Part shown: positions 56,974-64,000 of the stretch, in pieces | Layout: the number at the start of each line of letters is the position of its first letter | Position numbering within the stretch: position 1 is the stretch's first letter | NCBI GenBank assembly: GCA_029243545.1 | Contig: JAQWRV010000015.1 | Coordinates: 36,692-100,691 of the forward strand | Direction of reading: 5' to 3' | Source: Rhodospirillaceae bacterium | GTDB lineage: Bacteria; Pseudomonadota; Alphaproteobacteria; Rhodospirillales; Rhodospirillaceae | DNA: 64,000 bases | The notes under the pieces: model-generated | Seen by the model: only the letters and a program-made list of their open reading frames with translations | What the model was told of the DNA's origin: nothing | Database searches by the model: none | Program-made: the position numbers and the translations under genes

Positions 56974-58485
56974 TTAGTCAGCGGCTTCAGAGACCAATAC
57001 CGCATCCTGAAACATCAGCCGGTCGTTGACCGGCGCCCAGGTTTTCACGCGGGGGCCAAGACCGTCCATACCCAGTATGGGGAACAGCAAAATCGTTGTA
57101 GCCTCGTCCCTGTAGCGCTTGATGACCTGGCGGGTAAGGTCTACCCGGGTTGCCTGATCCGGTGCAATCTTGGCCTGCTGATACAACGCTTCTGATATTG
57201 GGTCGCAGTACCAGGGCGTGCTCCAGCCGCAGGAGTGTAGACGGATCGGGCGCAAGCCATCCATCGTCGGTCCGGTTGCGAAGTCGACTGAGAACATGTG
57301 GCCGTCCCAACCCCCTTGAGTCATTTTAGCAACCACCTGGCTGTAGAGAATCGGACGCACTTCGGCGCGCACGTTTATGCGGGCCAGGTCCGCTGCAATT
57401 TGCTGCATCACGGCGTCGGTCGCGCTGTTGGCGCCGGTGACCACCTCGAAAACCGTTTCAAAGCCGTCGACCAGCCCTGCCTCCGCCATCAGCCCGCGGG
57501 CCTTGTCGAGATCGTAGGGGTAAGGCTCCAGGGTGGGGTCAAAGCCGATTGCGTTTCCCGGTGTCGGCTGGCTGGCCGGTTGCACGTAGCCGCCGAGCAA
57601 TGTCTCAGTGATTGTCTGTTTGTCGACCGCATAATTCATCGCTTGGCGCACCCGCACATCTTTGAACGGTGTGCCGACCGTCTCAGTATTCAACGCGATG
57701 ACGGAAATGCGCACCGGGTTGCGGGCTTGCAGGCGTAAACCGTTGGCATCAAGCGACGGTTTGTCGTCGGGGCCGAGGTTGAGCGCCACGTCAATCCGCC
57801 CAGATACCAAAGCCTGCAAACGGGTGATCGATTGCGGCAGGGCCAAGGCTTCCAAACGGTCTACATGCGGCGCCCGCCAAGAGCTGCGGTTGGCCCGCAT
57901 CAGAACACGTTCGGCCAGCCAGTTCTCAACCACGAAGGGTCCCGAGCCGATTGGGTTTGACGCCAGCCCTTGCGCGCCGTTCGCTTCCAGATATTTTGGC
58001 GGAGCCATGTAGAAGAACGACATATAGCGTGGCAGTAGGGCTTGCGGCGTCGCCGTTGTGATCTCAACTGTATAGTCATCCAGGGCGCGTGCACCGGCGA
58101 TGAAGTCAAACTCGCCGGGCACACGAAACGCGGCAAAGTCATCGCGCTCAAATGCATTGATCATGAACACGACCGTGTCTGCGTTGATCGGTTCTCCATT
58201 AGAGAATATGGCGCCCTTACGAATGTCCAGGGTCCAGGTCAGAGCGTCGAGTTGAGCCCACGCAGTTGCGATCTGCGGCTCCACCTCGCCTCGTTCGTTG
58301 ACCAAGGTCAGCGTGTCGTAAATCGCCGGGTAGAACATGTGCGGCGTCGTGCCGGTGGAGAAGAACGGATTGCCTTGCGCTGGCGGCATGGCGATCATGC
58401 CAACGCGAAGCCAGCTTTCATTTTGAGCCAGCGCGGCGCCACTGAGACACAGAGCCAGTAGAGCTGAGGTGAACCGAATCTTCAT
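56974..58485 (-). CDS. Family 5 extracellular solute-binding protein
   Basis: This 503-residue exported SBP_bac_5 protein (peptide/nickel type) has the signal FTSALLALCLSGAALA cleaved before QNE. It shows PAIYDTLTLVNERGEVEPQI, TWTLDIRKGAIFSNGEPINA, VRQAMNYAVDKQTITETLLG and the Cys pair in LHSCGWSTPWYCDPISE. It would bind a solute for an ABC importer, but no permease or ATPase gene is nearby. Its start overlaps the stop of the upstream paralogue as ATGA. Confidence 0.93.
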   Translation of the reverse strand: MKIRFTSALLALCLSGAALAQNESWLRVGMIAMPPAQGNPFFSTGTTPHMFYPAIYDTLTLVNERGEVEPQIATAWAQLDALTWTLDIRKGAIFSNGEPINADTVVFMINAFERDDFAAFRVPGEFDFIAGARALDDYTVEITTATPQALLPRYMSFFYMAPPKYLEANGAQGLASNPIGSGPFVVENWLAERVLMRANRSSWRAPHVDRLEALALPQSITRLQALVSGRIDVALNLGPDDKPSLDANGLRLQARNPVRISVIALNTETVGTPFKDVRVRQAMNYAVDKQTITETLLGGYVQPASQPTPGNAIGFDPTLEPYPYDLDKARGLMAEAGLVDGFETVFEVVTGANSATDAVMQQIAADLARINVRAEVRPILYSQVVAKMTQGGWDGHMFSVDFATGPTMDGLRPIRLHSCGWSTPWYCDPISEALYQQAKIAPDQATRVDLTRQVIKRYRDEATTILLFPILGMDGLGPRVKTWAPVNDRLMFQDAVLVSEAAD

Positions 58486-60002
58486 TCGGCCAAAGATATG
58501 TTGTGATAAGGAATGATCCCGCCTTCCTGATGATAGTCGCGCACCCGAGGGTTGACGCCGTCCAGTCCCATGTTCTCCACCAGCATTAAAGCGGCGGCCT
58601 GTTCGTGGTAGTGCGCCAGGACAGTATGCACGGCATCCTTGCGTTCGTCTTCATTGGTGCTGTGCTTGGCCAGCTCGATCGCCGGTTGGATTGTCTCATC
58701 GCAGTACCAAGGGTAGGGCCAAGCACAGGAGTGCAAACGAAACGGCCGCATGCTGTTGCCGGTTGGTAACAATTCATATTCAAAGCCGAACGCTTGGCCG
58801 TTCCATTTGCCCAGCAAGATCCCCTGCACATACTGACTCCAAGGCCGGGGCTGCACTTCCATATGAACACCCACCAGCGACAAATCGGCGGCAACCTGTT
58901 GGTACATAGACGGCATGTGATTGCCGGCGGTGCCAAAGCTAAACTCAAACACGAACGAGAATCCGTCCGGGTAACCAGCTTCGGCGAGAAGCAAGCGAGC
59001 CTTGTCGGGGTCGTACGGATAGGGCTCAAGCTCTGGGTGACGTTCAGGGTTGATGCCTGCCGTCATCTGGTCGACCACAGCCGTCCGGCCGCCCATGATC
59101 GCAAGGGCTATGGCTTGCTTGTTAACGGCGTAGTTCAGAGCCTGGCGCACGCGTGCATCTTGTAGTGGCGACTCAATAAGAGTGTTGAAGACGATCATCT
59201 GTGACGCGGTCGCCGGGCGTTGGTAGATTCTTAATCCAGCGGCTTCGATCGTGAAGATGTCATCAGGGCCGATCTCTGAGGCCACATCGATGCGGTCTGT
59301 CACCAAGGCTGCTATCCGCGATGACATTTCCGGTAGCACCATTATCTCAAGCGCATCGATTTTTGGGGGCCGCCATGACTCCGTATTGGCATCGAATAGC
59401 AGTTGGGTTGGATTCCACTCCCGAACCTGAAACGGCCCGGTGCCCACGGGGTCAAGAGAAAACGCCTCACGGCCGAGCGCCTGCCAGTGGGCCGGAGGAA
59501 CCAGCCAAATCACAGACAGAAGGCGGGGAAATTCAGGTATGGGCATTGCGGTTTCAAAGCGCAGGGTGAGCGGGTCGACAACCTCCATGCCGACAATATC
59601 TTTGACATCACGGGACAGAGACTCTCTTGCGCCCTCATCGCTTTGCAGATAGCGGAAACTGAATAGCGCGGCCTCGGCGTCAAACGGTTCGCCATTGGAG
59701 AATTTCACGCCCTCTCGCAGATGGACAATCCAAGTGGTGTCGCCGGACGCCTCCCAGGACACAGCAAGACTCGGTTCGATGACCAGGTTTGAACTCAGTT
59801 GGGTCAATGTGTCGAACATCGCCCGGTAGGTGTAGGCCGCGGTCCGGGCGCTAGACGTGAACGGATTACCATTGTCATTTGGCAGCGAAGCCAAGCCCAT
59901 GCGCAGATTGGTCTCGGCCCAAGATGGGCTACCCAATAAAATCGCCGCGCATAAGACCAAAGTGAGGAGTGGACCAATTGCCGCAATGCGAAAAATTTTC
60001 AT
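58482..60002 (-). CDS. Family 5 extracellular solute-binding protein, paralogue
   Basis: This 506-residue exported protein has the signal GPLLTLVLCAAILLGSPSWA. It is similar in plan to the following gene: MFDTLTQLSSNLVIEPSLAV, TWIVHLREGVKFSNGEPFDA, VRQALNYAVNKQAIALAIMG and LHSCAWPYPWYCDETIQ. The two share the C-terminal Cys pair motif and are an old tandem duplication. It is first in a two-gene operon without ABC permeases. A third, broken copy is at 3523-3825. Confidence 0.93.
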   Translation of the reverse strand: MKIFRIAAIGPLLTLVLCAAILLGSPSWAETNLRMGLASLPNDNGNPFTSSARTAAYTYRAMFDTLTQLSSNLVIEPSLAVSWEASGDTTWIVHLREGVKFSNGEPFDAEAALFSFRYLQSDEGARESLSRDVKDIVGMEVVDPLTLRFETAMPIPEFPRLLSVIWLVPPAHWQALGREAFSLDPVGTGPFQVREWNPTQLLFDANTESWRPPKIDALEIMVLPEMSSRIAALVTDRIDVASEIGPDDIFTIEAAGLRIYQRPATASQMIVFNTLIESPLQDARVRQALNYAVNKQAIALAIMGGRTAVVDQMTAGINPERHPELEPYPYDPDKARLLLAEAGYPDGFSFVFEFSFGTAGNHMPSMYQQVAADLSLVGVHMEVQPRPWSQYVQGILLGKWNGQAFGFEYELLPTGNSMRPFRLHSCAWPYPWYCDETIQPAIELAKHSTNEDERKDAVHTVLAHYHEQAAALMLVENMGLDGVNPRVRDYHQEGGIIPYHNISLAE

Positions 60003-60151
60003 ATGAGCAGACTACGGACTGGCTTCGGTTTCTGTCTAGGCCGCGTTGACACGTGCTGTGTAGGTAGCGCTCACGCGCGCTGTGTAGATTTATGACCTAG
60101 AGGGTATACTCAGCATGATAAGAGAACACGGTGTAAAATGGTTAGACAGAT

Positions 60152-60946
60152 ATGGTGAACAAGACTTGGTACGCGGCAGTTGCCATGTGCACCAGCGCCG
60201 CCATTCCCGCTTGGGGGCAGGAGGCGGGTCCTGCTCTGGGAGAGGGGCCACGCTATCGGGTCAACCTGGGTATGGACTACACCTCGGGCTCATATGGCGC
60301 TGATGAGAAAACCGAGATTCTATATATGCCGCTTTCTCTTCAAGCACAGGGCGGACCGTGGACTGTCCGGGCGGTTGTGCCGTGGCTGCACGTGGACGGC
60401 CCGGCTATCATTCTTGATGGCGCAGACGGCGGAAATGTCGGCATGCGTGATGCGGAGAGCGCTTCGGGTATGGGCGACCTGTCCCTGTCATTGATGTACA
60501 GCTTCGAGCAGTTTTACGACCGGAGTTTATTTATTGATATGACGGTGCGGGTGAAAGTTCCCACCGCAAGTCTTGACGCCGGCCTCGGCACGGGCGAGCC
60601 CGACGCGGCTCTTCAGCTTGACCTTGCTCAGGCCATCGGTCCGCTCATTCCCTTCGCCACTCTTGGTTACAAATGGGCGGGCGTGCCGGCAGGGTTCAAG
60701 CTGCGCAACACGATCTACGGCAGTGTTGGGTTGCAATATTCCTGGTCGGATCTTGTCGCCACAGGGGTCTCCTATGACTATCGCCAGTCCTCACTGCGAG
60801 GGTCACCAAATCCACAGGAAGGACTCGCTTACTTGAATATTAGCTTTACCGACGACTGGTCGGTGAATATTTATAGCGTGGTTGGGTTTTCCGAGAACAG
60901 CCCCAGCGCCGGCGGTGGTATCGCTTTCGTTTACCGCTTTCCCTAA
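60152..60946 (+). CDS. Putative outer-membrane beta-barrel protein
   Basis: This 264-residue protein has a signal (AAVAMCTSAAIPAWG, then QEAG). The mature part has alternating hydrophobic/polar strands: RYRVNLGMDYTSGSYGADEK, LYMPLSLQAQGGPWTVRAVV, GMGDLSLSLMYSFEQFYD and a C-terminal end SPSAGGGIAFVYRFP closing with Phe-Pro rather than the more usual terminal Phe. It resembles transporter/outer-membrane proteins near COG4313. The role is unknown. It is convergent to the DUF5666 gene. Confidence 0.65.
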   Translation: MVNKTWYAAVAMCTSAAIPAWGQEAGPALGEGPRYRVNLGMDYTSGSYGADEKTEILYMPLSLQAQGGPWTVRAVVPWLHVDGPAIILDGADGGNVGMRDAESASGMGDLSLSLMYSFEQFYDRSLFIDMTVRVKVPTASLDAGLGTGEPDAALQLDLAQAIGPLIPFATLGYKWAGVPAGFKLRNTIYGSVGLQYSWSDLVATGVSYDYRQSSLRGSPNPQEGLAYLNISFTDDWSVNIYSVVGFSENSPSAGGGIAFVYRFP

Positions 60947-60984
60947 AGCCGATTAGAGAATGTTAGGCCGTCGGCTGAAAGCCG

Positions 60985-62187
60985 TTAGACCATCGGCGGG
61001 CGATAGCTTTCAGGGCGTTCCCGCTGGGGGCGCTCAGGTACTGTTGGGCGTTCGATGGTCTGCGGTCGTTCGATCCGTTCCAGACGCTCGATAGGCGCCG
61101 GCCTGAGCTGCGCCGGGCGCATCATCTCTGCTGGTCTGAGAACTGTAATCACTGTGCGCACCCGCGCGATTTCCCGTGCAACAACGCCGCCATCAGCTCC
61201 GATACGGCCAGTCACAACAACACGGTCACCTGGTTTGACGTCTCCTGGGAGTGTTAAGCCGGCCACGGCGACACCCTGAACGCTGAGCGGCGCACCCGCT
61301 TCCTGCGGCACGTAACCCTCAAGGGACACGTCTGACACGGCGTTATCAAACGGCAGGGATTGCTTGGCGATGACCACATCGGCGGAGAACGCATCATCAA
61401 GCATGCGCCCGGCGACAAAGGCCCGGTTTCCAGCTGCCAGGGTATCAGCCAGTGCTGCGTCTGAGAGGTCGATGGTCAGGCCACCGATAGTGACGGTGTT
61501 TTCAGATGTTGATGCAACAGGACCGCGGACCAGCATGCGGCCGTCTTCGTCGGTTTGATCAAGGCGCGATGCAACGATCATGTCGTCTTCCATGCGGAGG
61601 CCGGAGACGTTCACCACATCGCCAATCTTAAGTGAGGCAAACGCTAATCTTTGACCTTTGTCGCCGGCCAAGTTGACGCGCACGATTTGGCCGAGCACGA
61701 CGAGGCTCTCGTTATCGTAATCGATCTCTGAGATCGGGCCAGTGACAGCGTGACGAATTTCGAGATGCTCAAGCCGCAGGTCGCCGCGACGATCACGCCG
61801 TGCCATGCCCTCTATCACCTGACCGACTCTGAGGTCAGTCAATACGGCGGGACGGCCATCACTGGCGACGGATGTGCTGGTGTCATATTCCAGTTTGAGG
61901 CCATTGACGATGATGCTGCCGAAGCCGGAAATGGTGCCGACCACACCTGTACCGCCGATGCCGTCACCACCATCGACCCTGGCGACCATACCGGTGCCAC
62001 TGATGCCATCGTCCGACGCGTTTTCCGCGACCATACCGGTGCCGCTGATGCCGTCGCGGTTGACCGCGGCCGCGTTCTGATTGTTAGGAGCCGATGCACA
62101 GGCAGCAAGAAGCGCACAGGCAAAAACTGCCGCGATCTGAGATCGCAGCCGGTCCATTCCGCCTCTGTGTGCCCCCTGGTGTGTCAT
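60985..62187 (-). CDS. DUF5666 lipoprotein with GISGTG repeats
   Basis: This 400-residue protein has a lipobox in ACALLAACASAPN and, from about residue 45, three repeats: DGISGTGMVA, DGISGTGMVA and DGIGGTGVVG. They lead into GTISGFGSIIVNGLKLEYDT, the start of the first of several DUF5666-type beta-domains, which carry hydrophobic/charged strands such as DLRVGQVIEGMARRDRRGDL and LKIGDVVNVSGLRMEDDM. The C-terminus is Pro/Arg/Glu-rich (ERPTVPERPQRERPESYRPP). It is the second gene of DUF6502-DUF5666 with an ATGA overlap. It is likely anchored in the envelope; function is unknown. Confidence 0.8.
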   Translation of the reverse strand: MTHQGAHRGGMDRLRSQIAAVFACALLAACASAPNNQNAAAVNRDGISGTGMVAENASDDGISGTGMVARVDGGDGIGGTGVVGTISGFGSIIVNGLKLEYDTSTSVASDGRPAVLTDLRVGQVIEGMARRDRRGDLRLEHLEIRHAVTGPISEIDYDNESLVVLGQIVRVNLAGDKGQRLAFASLKIGDVVNVSGLRMEDDMIVASRLDQTDEDGRMLVRGPVASTSENTVTIGGLTIDLSDAALADTLAAGNRAFVAGRMLDDAFSADVVIAKQSLPFDNAVSDVSLEGYVPQEAGAPLSVQGVAVAGLTLPGDVKPGDRVVVTGRIGADGGVVAREIARVRTVITVLRPAEMMRPAQLRPAPIERLERIERPQTIERPTVPERPQRERPESYRPPMV

Positions 62188-63101
62188 CCGCTCGTCTCTG
62201 AACCTTCTTTTGTGCCGTCTTGTTCATCCAGGCTGTGAGCCTCGTCAAAGAAATACAAGCCAAAATTGAAGCGTTGGTTTGCCCCGGTCAGTCCTTTATC
62301 CGCCTCAACCCGTTCCCGGGCAAGCCTATTAAGGGTCAAAAGCGCGTCCATTCCGACTTTTTCCGCCTGTTCGGCGAGGCCCCGGACAGACGATTCGCTC
62401 AACCCTCCGTAGTGAACGCTGCGTTCGAGTCTGGGGTTGCTGTCACCCACAAGGTTATGGACCGTAGCGGCTAAATGATCGTGAATATTCCGGCCAAAAT
62501 AGAACGCTTTTTCCTCAAATCCCTTCTCCGGCACGAAGGCCTGACGATTAAGAACCACCCGATCATCCTGATCTAAGGTGGCGACACCGAGGCGAAGCCA
62601 CTCATCCAGAACCGCCCGCGGCCGAACATCCTTTGAGATACTCTCGACAAGGCCGTCAAACGATGGGTCGCTTACCGATTTTCCCTGACGTGGTAAGGGG
62701 GTGGGCCGTCTCTCTGAGTCTGTCGTTAAGGGGTCACTGACCCACTTAGACACCAGTTGGGCCCCTAAACCGACGGCTTGTGGCACTTCTTTCTCAGCGT
62801 GCCGTTCCTGCCTCAGGCGTTTAACGTCTTTGCGATGAACGCCCGTTAACAGGTTGATTCTGCTATCAGTCTGGCGTTTTCCTTGGACGGGGAAGCCAGT
62901 CTCGGCCACGTCCACATAGGCCTCTTTGAGAAGCCCGGTCAAAGTTGGCAAAGTCACTCCCTTGGTGATCAGCAAGCGGACCAGGGCGCGCAATACGCGG
63001 CGCAGAGCGGAAAGCAATGCGTCGGGGGGACCAGCGGGGTTTGTCGGATCGGCCATAAATCTTGCTGCAAACTCAATCATGAAATTTTGTGAAGATACCA
63101 T
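62184..63101 (-). CDS. DUF6502 family protein
   Basis: This 305-residue soluble protein has LLSALRRVLRALVRLLITKG and VTLPTLTGLLKEAYVDVAET, then RINLLTGVHRKDVKRLRQER, which suggests a winged-helix/HTH-like N-terminal region. The C-terminal half is helical. It could be a DNA-binding protein or a partner of the DUF5666 lipoprotein; nothing is proven. The start may be 63101, 63080 or 63056, and no strong ribosome site precedes the first. The palindromic operator at 63109-63130 lies directly upstream. Confidence 0.75.
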   Translation of the reverse strand: MVSSQNFMIEFAARFMADPTNPAGPPDALLSALRRVLRALVRLLITKGVTLPTLTGLLKEAYVDVAETGFPVQGKRQTDSRINLLTGVHRKDVKRLRQERHAEKEVPQAVGLGAQLVSKWVSDPLTTDSERRPTPLPRQGKSVSDPSFDGLVESISKDVRPRAVLDEWLRLGVATLDQDDRVVLNRQAFVPEKGFEEKAFYFGRNIHDHLAATVHNLVGDSNPRLERSVHYGGLSESSVRGLAEQAEKVGMDALLTLNRLARERVEADKGLTGANQRFNFGLYFFDEAHSLDEQDGTKEGSETSG

Positions 63102-63108
63102 ACGCTGT

Positions 63109-63130
63109 TATGGGAATTATTCCCACAAAT
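63109..63130. promoter_or_regulatory. Palindromic operator candidate, copy 1
   Basis: The core TGGGAATTATTCCCA (63111-63125) is a perfect palindrome about a central base. Together with its flank it is the exact reverse complement of 63168-63189. It stands eight bases before the DUF6502 start. Confidence 0.6.
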
Positions 63131-63135
63131 ATTCA

Positions 63136-63164
63136 TTGACGCCCATATTTCTGCCACGTACGGT
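63136..63164 (+). promoter_or_regulatory. Promoter candidate between the two palindromes
   Basis: TTGACG (63136-63141), 17 bases, then TACGGT (63159-63164). It reads rightwards, with the -10 end touching palindrome 2, so a protein on the palindrome could block it. The -35 is good and the -10 weak. Confidence 0.4.
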
Positions 63165-63198
63165 CTAATTTGTGGGAATAATTCCCATAAATTAGACC
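63162..63198. repeat. Long 37-bp palindrome, operator candidate copy 2
   Basis: The arms are GGTCTAATTTGTGGGAAT and ATTCCCATAAATTAGACC around one central base (63180). One mismatch (G opposite T) would be a wobble pair in RNA. It contains the same core as copy 1. The centres of the two cores (63118 and 63180) are 62 bp apart, close to six helical turns. Confidence 0.7.
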
Positions 63199-63395
63199 TA
63201 CTACGGAGCAGTAGCAACCAATTTAAGGACAAGCCAACCCAGAGAATCGTGATCAGTACCCATGTGATATTGGCCTTACTCGTCACTGTCCCTGAGTCAG
63301 TTTCTACCCCAGTGACATAAGGCTACCGTTGTCTCCCGCCCTTCCTGGTATCCACTGACGAGTGGCCGCCTCCGAATGGCGGGAGGTGGCTTTTT
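63171..63395 (+). ncRNA. Candidate structured small RNA
   Basis: Between the promoter candidate and a terminator there is no ORF of length, but hairpins CTACT/AGTAG (63198-63214) and GTCACTG/CAGTGAC (63282-63288 with 63310-63316) are present. A 23-codon frame from GTG 63249 (VISTHVILALLVTVPESVST) is an alternative as a small hydrophobic peptide. The RNA is inferred only from these elements. Confidence 0.35.
63365..63395 (+). terminator. Rho-independent terminator
   Basis: GCCGCCTCC (63365-63373) pairs with GGAGGTGGC (63382-63390) across eight bases, with one G-U pair, and is followed by TTTTT. No gene ends on this strand before it. Confidence 0.75.
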
Positions 63396-63537
63396 CTGGG
63401 CATTACTTTCTTTTTTCAAAAGCTGGCCCCTACTCCCTTTTCAATACTTGGCATCACGTGCGCGGCACCCTATGGATGGGCCAGCCACTAAGCTGTGCGC
63501 AGCATGTTCCGATTCTTAGGCAAAATGGGGAAACGCG

Positions 63538-63825
63538 ATGACCGATGAGATTTTTGCAGATGCGATCGGCGAGATCACCGTTACAGGGAGTGTAGTGCGA
63601 GTCGATTTAATGACTATGGCGGTCAATGACAAAGATGACCAAGGACGGTTAAAGCCTGCCTTCAAACAACGGCTGATTTTCCCCATTGAAGGATTTGCGC
63701 ATGCCACAGAGGCGATGATTCAGATGCGTCAGCAGCTTTTTGACAGGGGTGTTTTGAAGCGTACGGATGCAAGCTCATCGCAAATGCAGTTCACGGAAAC
63801 TGGGCCCACGGGCCAGCCCAACTAA
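63538..63825 (+). CDS. Uncharacterised 95-residue protein
   Basis: The ORF starts at ATG after a GGGAAACGCG site. The fold would be mostly beta: EITVTGSVVRVDLMTMAVND and FKQRLIFPIEGFAHATEAMI, then a helix with QMRQQLFDRG. The C-terminus is polar. It is cytoplasmic, with no signal peptide. I recognise no named family. From 63826 to the window end nothing is seen. Confidence 0.6.
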   Translation: MTDEIFADAIGEITVTGSVVRVDLMTMAVNDKDDQGRLKPAFKQRLIFPIEGFAHATEAMIQMRQQLFDRGVLKRTDASSSQMQFTETGPTGQPN

Positions 63826-64000
63826 GTACTTCCTATTTCTTCAAAGTGAAAAACTTGCGACCAGCCCGAAACCCAAGACTTCAATAATTAGAAGAGCCGG
63901 CCGCAGATTCTGGCCGAGAACAAGGTGCGCACGCGGTTTTAATTAATACCGCAGCCCCTTAGTAGATGTGGTCCGTACAGGATACCTGCCACTGTCTTGC

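Noticed and set aside
63077..63286. Minus-strand ORF of 69 residues with a hydrophobic start
   Set aside because: It runs through both palindromes and overlaps the DUF6502 start; its composition follows the repeats rather than a protein.

Overview
The window looks like a chromosomal segment of a free-living, aerobic alphaproteobacterium, most like Rhodospirillales or a related marine lineage. The reasons are the gene orders ffh-rpsP-rimM-trmD-rplS-leuC-leuD-leuB-asd, dapF-mtaB-ftsY and sdhCDAB / mdh-sucCD-sucAB-lpd, an RpoH-type promoter with a ROSE-like RNA thermometer ahead of an Hsp20 gene, TRAP transporters, and a compact FtsY. This placement is inference from gene content; no rRNA is present.

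Layout. 0-9.3 kb is accessory: the end of a TRAP solute-binding protein, TRAP permeases (dctM/dctQ), a GNAT enzyme, a DUF1838 protein, hsp20, a ridA-rraA pair, a 2-oxoglutarate oxygenase, and decayed remnants of RidA, a family 5 solute-binding protein, an Ada-like protein and a histidine kinase. A tRNA-Leu(UAA) follows. 9.5-28 kb is housekeeping: a cinA-like gene, mutT, argJ, secA, a nudix hydrolase, ftsY, mtaB, dapF, then ffh, rpsP, rimM, trmD, rplS, the leucine genes and asd. 28-35 kb holds metabolic and accessory genes: a CoA-ester lyase, a luciferase-like oxidoreductase, a VOC protein, a GPH symporter and a methyltransferase. 35-54.5 kb is a TCA-cycle block (sdhCDAB, mdh, sucCD, sucA, sucB, lpdA) broken up by a DHH phosphoesterase, zapE, a metallo-hydrolase, an isochorismatase-like hydrolase and two more broken genes (PaiB, truncated hemoglobin). 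54.7-64 kb is accessory again: cupin, MFS, two tandem family 5 solute-binding proteins, an outer-membrane-type protein, a DUF5666 lipoprotein and a DUF6502 protein.

How the genes work together. Signal-recognition components (ffh, ftsY) and secA serve protein export. The rpsP-rimM-trmD-rplS run serves ribosome and tRNA maturation. The leu genes and asd/dapF serve amino-acid synthesis. The TCA block supplies succinate dehydrogenase (complex II), malate dehydrogenase, succinyl-CoA ligase and the complete 2-oxoglutarate dehydrogenase complex.

Most notable points: (1) an RpoH promoter plus a ROSE-like thermometer before hsp20; (2) sucA has a full, conserved N-terminal frame but no ATG/GTG/TTG start, with ATC at the expected place; (3) at least eight recognisable broken genes between intact core operons, most with clean in-frame stops, suggesting recent erosion or sequence error; (4) upstream of the DUF6502-DUF5666 operon, a pair of long inverted palindromes flanks a promoter-like sequence that faces an ORF-poor, hairpin-rich stretch ending in a good terminator. 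This last is the best candidate for something undescribed.
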